DNA from: SZUA-430 sp964646885
GTDB taxonomy: Bacteria > Pseudomonadota > Alphaproteobacteria > Micropepsales > Micropepsaceae
Assembly: GCA_964646885.1 (NCBI GenBank)
Contig: CAZYFM010000048.1
Span: forward strand, 1-23,228
Length of the DNA: 23,228 nt
Direction: 5' to 3'
Shown: positions 15,551 through 22,741 of the stretch, piece after piece
How the letters are laid out: every line of letters begins with the position of its first letter
Position numbering within the stretch: position 1 is the stretch's first letter
Notes under the pieces: generated by a model
The model's input: only the letters and a program-made list of their open reading frames with translations
Told to the model about the DNA's origin: nothing
Database searches by the model: none
Program-made: the position numbers and the translations under genes

Positions 15551-16690
15551 TCACCCCGCGTCGTCCAGAATTCTTGCCATGAGGCCGTTCGCGTCGCGGG
15601 CCAGGCGGCGCAGCATCTCGATGTCCATGCGCGCGACAGTGATGAAGAGCGCGCGCCGTTTTTCCGGTGACAGAATGATGTAGTTCATCGTGCGCACGCC
15701 GCCGCCTGTCTTCTGCAGCACCGTATGCCCACCCACCCTGATGAACACCCATCCCCACCCCAGCGCCTCGGCGCGGCCGGCGAAGTCGAGCGTGCGGACG
15801 GCTGCGAGTGCCGATCGCTGGACGACGGGCTGGAGCGACAGGTGCAAGGGCGAACCCGGCCGCGCATCCATGAGGCGCTGCATCCAGAGGCCCACATCGG
15901 CGGTCGTCGCATAGAGCCCCCACGAGGGTGCGGTTGCGCGTCCGTCATCGCAGGCGGGCGCCTGCGCCGCCAGAAGGCGTGCGCATTGCGTGGGAGAAGG
16001 CACCAATGTCATCCCGCCTGGGCCCATCATGGTGTCGAGGTGCGCCTGCAGCATCGAAGGATAGGACCGCCTCGCGGCGCTCTCCATTGCGTCACCGAGA
16101 AAGATCCAGGCCGCATTCGAGTATTCGGCAACGCGGCCCGGCGGATTGCGCAGGTTTGCGCTGCCAAGCCAGTCCCAGCGCGCGCCCTTAAGCGATGTCG
16201 GCGCGCTCCAGAGCGACACTGGAAGATCCCGTGGCAGGCCGCTTGTGTGAACCAACAGGTCACGCACGAGGATCGGGCGCGCATGACGGCGCTTAGGCAC
16301 GTGCCCACTGGCAGGTGCCAGCTGCTGCAGGGGCGCATCCAGCGAGATGCCGTGCGCGGCGACCATGTGCGCGAGCACTTCGCCGGCCATCAGCTTGGAA
16401 AGCGAGTTCAGGCGCACGAACGTGTGGGCATCTGGCGTCGATGCGTTGGTCGCGCTGGTCCGGCCAAATCCCTGCACAAAGACGCGCTCGTTCTCGATCA
16501 CGGCCGCCACCATGCCGGGGGCGCGTGACTTGACGAACATGCGCTCCAGCGCAGGGACGTAGTGCGGGGGCATGTCGTCAGCCGATGCCGCCGGCACTTC
16601 GAGGGCACCCAAAGCTGCAAACACGACAAGCGACGTCACGGCAGCGCCTGCCAGACGCTTGATGAGTGACCTTACGGGTTGAGCGCGCAA
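15551..16690 (-). CDS. Periplasmic serine hydrolase, beta-lactamase/PBP-like (class C fold)
   Basis: The 379-residue product belongs to the SxxK serine hydrolase superfamily (class C beta-lactamase, AmpH, esterase EstB type). Active-site motifs are in order and spacing: S96-L-S-K99 (RLNSLSKLMAG), Y190-S-N192 (AEYSNAAWIFLGD) and K327-T-G329 (LQKTGGGVRT). A basic n-region and hydrophobic core (RSLIKRLAGAAVTSLVVFAALGALEVPAASA) give a signal peptide cut near residue 37. The start is TTG at 16690: no ATG or GTG lies upstream in frame before a stop at 16721, and later starts would lose the basic part of the signal. No clear ribosome-binding site is visible. Substrate is unknown; a peptidoglycan peptide, an ester or a beta-lactam are all possible. 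It is 136 nt upstream of zauP-zapA on the same strand. Confidence 0.85.
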   Translation of the reverse strand: MRAQPVRSLIKRLAGAAVTSLVVFAALGALEVPAASADDMPPHYVPALERMFVKSRAPGMVAAVIENERVFVQGFGRTSATNASTPDAHTFVRLNSLSKLMAGEVLAHMVAAHGISLDAPLQQLAPASGHVPKRRHARPILVRDLLVHTSGLPRDLPVSLWSAPTSLKGARWDWLGSANLRNPPGRVAEYSNAAWIFLGDAMESAARRSYPSMLQAHLDTMMGPGGMTLVPSPTQCARLLAAQAPACDDGRATAPSWGLYATTADVGLWMQRLMDARPGSPLHLSLQPVVQRSALAAVRTLDFAGRAEALGWGWVFIRVGGHTVLQKTGGGVRTMNYIILSPEKRRALFITVARMDIEMLRRLARDANGLMARILDDAG

Positions 16691-16739
16691 GTCCGGTTGC
16701 CGATCATGTCGGGTGAGGTCTCACCCCGACCGCCAAGCA

Positions 16740-17156
16740 TCAATACGAGTTGCGCGAGAACTGGAAGCCCCTGGGGGCCTTGGGTTGCTCGTAGTCGTAC
16801 ATGTTGATGTACAGCGTCACCGGCTTGTCGCTGCCCGTGATCGTCACCTCGTAGATGTCGAGCATGCCGCCGCCGAGCAGGCCATTCGGGGTTTCGAAGC
16901 CGCAGCAGCTTCCATTGCGCTGGAATGTGACGCTCTCGCCGTTGGGGCCGCGCAGCAGCTGGAGATAGGCGCGTTCGCGTGACGGGCCTTCGGTCACGCC
17001 TCCGACCTTGATGGGCTTCTTCTCGGTGTAACCGTATTCGGGATCATCGGAGACTTCGGTGATCGTCACGGGTGGAACAGGATCACGCGCCGTCGCCGCG
17101 CCTGCGGACAGCACGGACCAGGCCGCGAAGAGTGCAAAGAGAAGCTTCCATTTCAT
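16740..17156 (-). CDS. Small secreted protein with a vicinal CC motif (family often mislabelled KDO-8-P synthase)
   Basis: The 138-residue product has a Sec signal peptide (KLLFALFAAWSVLSAGAATA, cut near residue 23). The mature domain contains DPEYGYTEKKPIKVGG, RERAYLQLLRGPNGE, RNGSCCGFETPNG (Cys84-Cys85) and LDIYEVTITGSDKPVTLYINMYDYEQPKAPRGF. I recall this pattern from small proteins labelled 2-dehydro-3-deoxyphosphooctonate aldolase in databases; it has no TIM-barrel and is far too short for that enzyme, so the label should not be used. The ATG at 17156 has GGAGG about 7 nt upstream, while the open frame to 17225 is an unsupported extension. Function is unknown. It lies 49 nt upstream of the serine hydrolase, same strand, and may share its transcript. 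Confidence 0.8.
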   Translation of the reverse strand: MKWKLLFALFAAWSVLSAGAATARDPVPPVTITEVSDDPEYGYTEKKPIKVGGVTEGPSRERAYLQLLRGPNGESVTFQRNGSCCGFETPNGLLGGGMLDIYEVTITGSDKPVTLYINMYDYEQPKAPRGFQFSRNSY

Positions 17157-17345
17157 GTGAGGTCCTCCGCGTCGTGGCGCCCGCGATTGCCAATTCTTGC
17201 TCCGGATGCTTCGAAGTCGCAACAAAAACAGACGCGAGGATGGCTGGATGCCGTTTTACGCACGGGTCCGGCAGGGTTCCCGTGGGAAACCGTTTCTGGC
17301 GAGCGAAACTCCCCAAATGCCGCAGATTTGCGCGGGTTTACGGGG

Positions 17346-17375
17346 TTGACGGGGGCTTGATCGGTCGTGCATTAG
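17346..17375 (+). promoter_or_regulatory. Candidate promoter of the tkt-gap-pgk-fba operon
   Basis: TTGACG (17346-17351) matches the -35 consensus well. CATTAG (17370-17375) or the overlapping GCATTA is a moderate -10 at 17-18 nt. Transcription would begin near 17382, giving a leader of about 100 nt before the tkt ATG at 17484. The rest of the 17157-17483 intergenic stretch holds the ribosome-binding site of the divergent small gene, a 13-nt inverted repeat at 17411-17423, and otherwise nothing I recognise. Confidence 0.45.
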
Positions 17376-17410
17376 TCCCGCGCGCTTTTTCCCAGGCCTG
17401 ACGCCCCTTT

Positions 17411-17423
17411 AGGTCACTGACCT
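17411..17423. promoter_or_regulatory. Inverted repeat AGGTCA-c-TGACCT, possible operator in the tkt leader
   Basis: The 13-nt sequence AGGTCACTGACCT is a perfect 6-1-6 inverted repeat. It lies about 30-40 nt downstream of the inferred transcription start and 60 nt before tkt, a typical place for a repressor site. The arms are too short and the loop too small to be an RNA hairpin of note, so a dimeric DNA-binding protein is the more natural reading. The regulator is not identifiable from the sequence. Confidence 0.4.
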
Positions 17424-17483
17424 CGTCCCCGGTGCGGATGAGGCGATCCTTACGCGGTGCCGGCCCAAAATGACCGGACACTC

Positions 17484-19478
17484 ATGGCCACTCCCCTCAA
17501 GTCTGACGTCTCCCACAAGGACATGGCGAATGCCATCCGCGCCCTGACCATCGATGCGGTCGAGGCTGCGAAGTCCGGACATCCCGGCATGCCGATGGGC
17601 ATGGCAGACGTGGCGACGGTACTCTTTTCCCGCTTCCTGAAGTTCGATCCGCGCAATCCGAAGTGGCCGGACCGCGACCGCTTCGTGCTGTCGGCGGGCC
17701 ATGGTTCGATGCTGCTGTACTCGCTGCTGCACCTGACGGGCTACAAGGACATCACGCTTGATGACATCAAGCGCTTCCGCCAGCTGGGAAGCCCCTGCGC
17801 TGGCCATCCCGAATACGGCCACGGTGCCGGCGTCGAAACGACGACGGGTCCGCTGGGCCAGGGCATTGCGACGGCCGTCGGCATGGCGCTTGCCGAACGC
17901 ATCACGGCGGCGCGCTTCGGCGACGATCTCGTCAACCACCACACTTTCGTGATCGCCTCCGATGGCGACCTCATGGAAGGCATCAGCCACGAAGCCATCA
18001 GCCTGGCCGGGCACCTGCGCCTGTCGAAGCTGGTGGTGCGGTTCCATGACAACGGCATTTCGATCGACGGTCCGCTCGCGCTCGCCGAGTCGGGTGACCA
18101 GCTGGCGCGCTTCGAGGCGGCGGGCTGGTCAGCGTCGCGCGTCGACGGCCATGATCCGGAAGCGATCGCTGCTGCCATTGAATCCGCGATGGCGTCCGAG
18201 CGTCCCTCGCTCATCGCCTGCCGCACCATCATTGGCTATGGCTCGCCCAAGAAGCAGGGCACGTCGAGTTCGCACGGTTCGCCGCTGGGCACGGAGGAAG
18301 CTGCGGCGTCGAAGGCGGCGCTGGGCTGGAGCCACGGTCCGTTCGACGTGCCGGCCAATATCCGCGAAGCCTGGCTTGCCGCGGGTTCGCGCAGCCATGG
18401 CGAATACGAGAGCTGGTTCAAGCGTTTTACCGCCGCCGAGAAAGACGTGAAGGCGTCCTTCGAGCTGGCCATGGAAGGTGCGATCAGCAACTCTCTGTGG
18501 ACCGCCCTCACGCAGTATCGCAAGGCGCTGACCGAGAAGCCGGTAACCGTCGCGACGCGCAAAGCGTCGGAGATGGCGCTGGAGGTGATCAACCAGCATC
18601 TGCCTGAAGCCATTGGCGGGTCCGCGGACCTGACGGGCTCCAACAATACGCGCACGAAGGGCATGGAAGCGATTGAAGCGGGCGACTTCAAGGGCCGCTT
18701 CATCCACTATGGCGTGCGCGAGCACGGCATGGCCGCGGCCATGAACGGCATGGCGCTGCATGGCGGCGTCATTCCCTACTCCGGCACGTTCCTCGTGTTT
18801 GCCGATTACTGCCGTCCGTCGATCCGCCTTGCGGCGCTGATGGAACAGCGCGTGATCCACGTGATGACGCATGACTCGATCGGCCTTGGCGAAGACGGCC
18901 CGACGCACCAGCCGGTCGAGCACCTGGCCTCGCTTCGCGCGATCCCGAACCTGAACGTGTTCCGCCCGGCAGACGTCGTCGAGACGGCGGAGTGCTGGGA
19001 AATCGCGCTGCGCACGAACAAGACGCCGAGCGTGATCGCGCTGTCGCGCCAGAACCTGCCGCAGGTCCGCCTGAAGCATACGGACGAGAACCGCTCTGCG
19101 AAGGGCGCCTATGTGCTCTCGCCGGCAACCGCCAAGCACCACGTCACGATCATCGCGACCGGGTCGGAAGTGATGATCGCGCTGGAAGCGCAGAAGCAGC
19201 TTGAAGCGCAGGGCATCGGTGCCAGCGTCGTGTCGATGCCGTGCATGGACATCTTTGCGGCCGAGCCTTCCTCCTACCAGGACCGCACGATCGACCCGAA
19301 GACGGTGCGCATCGCCGTCGAAGCCGGCTCGCGCATGTGCTGGGATCGATGGATCGGGCGCGACGGCGCCTTTGTCGGCATGAACAGCTTCGGCGCCAGT
19401 GCGCCCTTTGAAGTGCTCTACAAGAACTTCAACATCACCGTCGAACACATCGTCCGTGCTGCCCGGCAGCGCCTGTAG
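17484..19478 (+). CDS. tkt: Transketolase
   Basis: Transketolase transfers two-carbon ketol units between sugar phosphates using thiamine diphosphate. It links glycolysis with the pentose phosphate pathway. The 664-residue product shows AVEAAKSGHPGMPMGMAD (substrate-binding His), TTTGPLGQG, the ThDP/Mg region ASDGDLMEGISHEA...FHDNGISIDG, and IHYGVREHGMAAAMNG with the catalytic Glu. It also has HDSIGLGEDGPTHQPVEHLASLR and FGASAPFEVLY. The first Gly of the usual GDG is Ser and the usual DDN is HDN; the Mg ligands Asp and Asn are kept. The ATG at 17484 gives the expected N-terminus; an in-frame GTG at 17457 is possible. Neither has a strong Shine-Dalgarno. It is the first gene of a carbon-metabolism operon, 20 nt before gap. 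Confidence 0.96.
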   Translation: MATPLKSDVSHKDMANAIRALTIDAVEAAKSGHPGMPMGMADVATVLFSRFLKFDPRNPKWPDRDRFVLSAGHGSMLLYSLLHLTGYKDITLDDIKRFRQLGSPCAGHPEYGHGAGVETTTGPLGQGIATAVGMALAERITAARFGDDLVNHHTFVIASDGDLMEGISHEAISLAGHLRLSKLVVRFHDNGISIDGPLALAESGDQLARFEAAGWSASRVDGHDPEAIAAAIESAMASERPSLIACRTIIGYGSPKKQGTSSSHGSPLGTEEAAASKAALGWSHGPFDVPANIREAWLAAGSRSHGEYESWFKRFTAAEKDVKASFELAMEGAISNSLWTALTQYRKALTEKPVTVATRKASEMALEVINQHLPEAIGGSADLTGSNNTRTKGMEAIEAGDFKGRFIHYGVREHGMAAAMNGMALHGGVIPYSGTFLVFADYCRPSIRLAALMEQRVIHVMTHDSIGLGEDGPTHQPVEHLASLRAIPNLNVFRPADVVETAECWEIALRTNKTPSVIALSRQNLPQVRLKHTDENRSAKGAYVLSPATAKHHVTIIATGSEVMIALEAQKQLEAQGIGASVVSMPCMDIFAAEPSSYQDRTIDPKTVRIAVEAGSRMCWDRWIGRDGAFVGMNSFGASAPFEVLYKNFNITVEHIVRAARQRL

Positions 19479-19498
19479 ACAGAATTGAGGAGAAGACC

Positions 19499-20506
19499 AT
19501 GACCATCAAAGTTGCCATCAACGGTTTCGGGCGCATCGGACGCCTGGTGCTGCGCGCCATCGTCGAGTCGGACCGCAAGGACATCGACATCGTGGCCGTG
19601 AACGACCTCGGCCCCGTGGAAACCAACGCACACCTGCTGCGCTATGACTCGATCCATGGCCGCTTCCCCGCGGACGTGAAGGTCGATGGTGACCACATCA
19701 TCGTCGGCCGCCACAGGATCAAGGTGACGGCGATCAAGGACCCGGCGCAGCTTCCGCACAAGGAACTCGGCGTCGACATCGCGATGGAATGCACGGGCAT
19801 CTTCACCTCGAAGGAGAAGGCCTCGGCCCACCTGACCGCCGGCGCAAAGCGCGTCCTGGTCTCGGCTCCGGCCGACGGCGCCGACCTGACGGTCGTCTAT
19901 GGCGTGAACCACACGAAGCTGACGAAGGACCACATCGTCGTCTCCAACGCCTCGTGCACGACGAACTGCCTCGTGCCGGTCGCGAAGGTGCTGCATGACA
20001 CGGTCGGCATCGAGAAGGGCATGATGACGACGGTGCACTCGTATACGAACGACCAGCCTTCGCTCGACCAGATGCACAAGGACCTCTATCGCGCCCGTGC
20101 CGCGGCGCTGTCGATGATCCCGACGTCCACCGGTGCAGCGAAGGCCGTCGGCCTCGTGCTGCCGGAACTCAAGGGCAAGCTGGACGGCATTTCGATCCGC
20201 GTGCCGACACCGAACGTCTCGGTTGTCGACCTGAAGTTCGTGGCGAAGCGCGCGACCACCGTTGCGGAAATCAACGACGCGATGAAGAAGGCAGCGGCCA
20301 ACGAACTGAAGGGCGTGCTCGCGATCGTCGATGCGCCGCTCGTCTCGATGGACTTCAACCACAATCCGGCGTCCTCGTCCTTCGCGCTCGACCAGACGAA
20401 AGTCATGGACGGCACGTTCGTCAGCATCCTGACCTGGTACGACAATGAGTGGGGCTTTGCGAACCGCATGAGCGACACGGCCGTTGCGATGGGCAAGCTG
20501 ATCTGA
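19499..20506 (+). CDS. gap: Glyceraldehyde-3-phosphate dehydrogenase (type I)
   Basis: GAPDH interconverts glyceraldehyde-3-phosphate and 1,3-bisphosphoglycerate with NAD(P). The 335-residue product has the Rossmann motif INGFGRIGRLVLRA (8-20), AVNDLG (33-38), the catalytic Cys153 in SNASCTTNCLVPV and His180 in TTVHSYTNDQ. It also has RAAALSMIPTSTGAAKAVGLVLPELKGKLDG and the C-terminal WYDNEWGFANRM. Asp36 at the end of the second beta-strand suggests NAD rather than NADP use. GAGGAG is well placed before the ATG at 19499. Its stop overlaps the pgk start (TGATG). Confidence 0.98.
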   Translation: MTIKVAINGFGRIGRLVLRAIVESDRKDIDIVAVNDLGPVETNAHLLRYDSIHGRFPADVKVDGDHIIVGRHRIKVTAIKDPAQLPHKELGVDIAMECTGIFTSKEKASAHLTAGAKRVLVSAPADGADLTVVYGVNHTKLTKDHIVVSNASCTTNCLVPVAKVLHDTVGIEKGMMTTVHSYTNDQPSLDQMHKDLYRARAAALSMIPTSTGAAKAVGLVLPELKGKLDGISIRVPTPNVSVVDLKFVAKRATTVAEINDAMKKAAANELKGVLAIVDAPLVSMDFNHNPASSSFALDQTKVMDGTFVSILTWYDNEWGFANRMSDTAVAMGKLI

Positions 20507-21699
20507 TGGCCGCGTTCCGCACGATCGACCAGCTTGATGCAAAGGGAAAGCGCGTCCTCGTGCGCGCCGACCTCAATGTGCCGATGAAGGATGGCGCCGT
20601 GACGGATACGGCGCGCATCGACCAGGCCGCGACGACGATCCGCGACCTCGTGGCGAAGGGCGCGCGCGTCATCGTGCTGTCCCACTTCGGACGTCCGGAC
20701 GGCAAACGCGTGGACAGCATGTCCCTGAAGCCGGTGGTGCCCGCGCTGTCCAAGGCCGTGGGCAGGCCTGTCGGCTTTGCGGATGACTGCATTGGCGCGC
20801 CGGCCGAAACGGCAGTGGCGGCGATGAAGGATGGCGACGTGCTCTGCCTCGAGAACACGCGCTTCCATGCCGGCGAGGAGAAGAATGACCCGGCGCTGGT
20901 CACCGCGCTCGCGAAGCTGGGCGATGCCTATGTGAACGATGCTTTCTCGGCAGCTCATCGCGCACATGCGACGACCGAGGGGCTGGCGCACAAGCTGCCG
21001 GCGTATGCGGGCCGCGGCATGCAGGCGGAGCTCGAGGCGCTTCATCGCGTGCTGGAGAAGCCGCAGCATCCCGTGGTCGCCATCGTGGGTGGAGCAAAGA
21101 TCTCGTCGAAGCTCGCCGTGCTTGAGCACCTGATCACCAAGGTCGACGCGCTGGTCATTGGCGGCGGCATGGCGAACACGTTCCTCAAGGCGCAGGGCCT
21201 TCCGATCGGCAAGTCACTGCATGAGCCTGCCCTGCTCGACAAGGCGCGCGAGATCATGGCGAAGGCCAAGGCGCGCAACTGCGCGATCGTGCTGCCGAGC
21301 GATGGCGTGGTGGCGAAGGAATTCAAGGCCATGGCCCCTGCCAAGACGCTGCCAGTCCAGCTTACGCCGGATGACGGCATGATCCTGGATATCGGCTCGG
21401 ATTCGCTGGCCGACATTGCCGCGCGTCTCGAGACGGCGAAGACCGTCGTCTGGAACGGCCCGCTGGGCGCGTTCGAGACGGTGCCATTCGATACGGGCAC
21501 GAGCTCGGTCGCGCGCCATGTCGCCATGCTGACGCGGGTCGGCGCGATGGTGTCGGTTGCCGGTGGCGGTGACACGCTGGCGGCCCTGGCGAATGCGGGT
21601 TGCGAAGACGGGTTCACGTATTGCTCGACGGCGGGCGGCGCGTTCCTGGAATGGCTGGAAGGAAAAGAACTGCCGGGCGTCAAGGCGCTGTCGGCTTAG
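20506..21699 (+). CDS. pgk: Phosphoglycerate kinase
   Basis: PGK transfers phosphate between 1,3-bisphosphoglycerate and ADP. The 397-residue product shows GKRVLVRADLNVPMKDG (substrate-binding basic patch), LSHFGRPDGKR, LENTRFHAGEEKND, VNDAFSAAHRAHATTEG and VAIVGGAKISSKLAVLEHL. VVWNGPLGAFE and the nucleotide loop VAGGGDTLAALANAG lie in the C-terminal domain. The start is the ATG at 20506, overlapping the gap stop by one base; the open frame back to 20449 runs inside gap and is not used. The length is standard for the family. Confidence 0.98.
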   Translation: MAAFRTIDQLDAKGKRVLVRADLNVPMKDGAVTDTARIDQAATTIRDLVAKGARVIVLSHFGRPDGKRVDSMSLKPVVPALSKAVGRPVGFADDCIGAPAETAVAAMKDGDVLCLENTRFHAGEEKNDPALVTALAKLGDAYVNDAFSAAHRAHATTEGLAHKLPAYAGRGMQAELEALHRVLEKPQHPVVAIVGGAKISSKLAVLEHLITKVDALVIGGGMANTFLKAQGLPIGKSLHEPALLDKAREIMAKAKARNCAIVLPSDGVVAKEFKAMAPAKTLPVQLTPDDGMILDIGSDSLADIAARLETAKTVVWNGPLGAFETVPFDTGTSSVARHVAMLTRVGAMVSVAGGGDTLAALANAGCEDGFTYCSTAGGAFLEWLEGKELPGVKALSA

Positions 21700-21718
21700 A
21701 AGGGTCAAGGAGAGAAAC

Positions 21719-22741
21719 ATGTCACTCGCTGAACTTGAGAAGATTGCGCAGAAGATGGTTGCGCCCGGCAAGGGGATCCTGGCCGCCGATGAAAGCTCGG
21801 GCACGATCAAGAAGCGCTTTGATGCGATCGGCGTGGAGTCGACGGAGACGAGCCGCCGCGACTATCGCGAGCTCATGTTCCGCACGCCGGCGATGAAGGA
21901 ATTCGTGTCGGGCGTCATCCTGTACGATGAGACGATCTGGCAGGACGCCGCCGACGGCACACCGCTCGTCAAGATCATTGCCGATGCGGGCGCCGTACCC
22001 GGCATCAAGGTCGATGAAGGCACGGAAGCGCTGCCGAACTCTCCGAAGGAGCTGATCACGAAAGGCCTCGACGGCCTGTCGAAGCGCCTGCCGAAGTACT
22101 ACGAGCGCGGTGCACGCTTCGCGAAGTGGCGCGCGGTGATCGACATCGGTTCGGGCATCCCGACCTATAACTGCATCCATGCCAATGCCCATGCGCTGGC
22201 GCGCTACGCGGCGCTCTGCCAGCAGGCGAACATCGTTCCGATCGTCGAGCCGGAAGTGCTGATGGATGGCGAGCACGACATCGACACCTGCTACGACGTG
22301 ACCGAGTGGGCGCTGAAAGAGACGTTCAGCGAGCTCTACAAAGCCGACGTGAAGCTCGAAGGGATGGTGCTGAAGCCGAACATGGCGATTGCCGGCAAGA
22401 AGGCCGCAAAGCGCGCGGGCGTGCAGGAAGTCGCCGAGAAGACGGTCAAGATGCTCAAGAACTGCGTGCCGCCGGCCGTGCCGGGGATCGCGTTCCTGTC
22501 GGGCGGCCAGTCGGACGAAGAGGCGACGGCGCATCTCGACGCGATGAACAAGCTTGGTCCCCTGCCCTGGGCGCTCACGTTCTCCTACGGCCGCGCGCTG
22601 CAGGCCGCGCCGCAGAAGGCATGGTCGGGGAAGAAAGAGAACGTCGCCGCGGCGCAACGCGCCTTCGCGCACCGCGCGCGCATGAACGGCCTCGCCGCCC
22701 TCGGCAAGTGGGCGCAGGGTCTTGAGAAGGAAGCTGCGTAA
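21719..22741 (+). CDS. fba: Fructose-bisphosphate aldolase, class I (eukaryotic-type)
   Basis: This aldolase interconverts fructose-1,6-bisphosphate with dihydroxyacetone phosphate and glyceraldehyde-3-phosphate through a Schiff base, without metal. The 340-residue product shows PGKGILAADESSGTIKKRF (Asp24) and LMFRTPAMKEFVSGVILYDET. GARFAKWRAVIDIGSG carries Lys136 and PIVEPEVLMDGEHD carries Glu178. The Schiff-base lysine is Lys219 in KLEGMVLKPNMAIAG. These match the Asp33, Lys146, Glu187 and Lys229 set of vertebrate aldolase A. AAGGAG lies 7 nt before the ATG at 21719. It is 19 nt after pgk and its TAA stop shares a base with the inferred thiE start. Confidence 0.97.
   Translation: MSLAELEKIAQKMVAPGKGILAADESSGTIKKRFDAIGVESTETSRRDYRELMFRTPAMKEFVSGVILYDETIWQDAADGTPLVKIIADAGAVPGIKVDEGTEALPNSPKELITKGLDGLSKRLPKYYERGARFAKWRAVIDIGSGIPTYNCIHANAHALARYAALCQQANIVPIVEPEVLMDGEHDIDTCYDVTEWALKETFSELYKADVKLEGMVLKPNMAIAGKKAAKRAGVQEVAEKTVKMLKNCVPPAVPGIAFLSGGQSDEEATAHLDAMNKLGPLPWALTFSYGRALQAAPQKAWSGKKENVAAAQRAFAHRARMNGLAALGKWAQGLEKEAA

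Noticed and set aside
18129..19448. Long minus-strand open frame (439 codons) opposite tkt
   Set aside because: Arg/His/Asp-rich translation without family motifs, fully antisense to a clear transketolase; a codon-bias shadow typical of GC-rich DNA.
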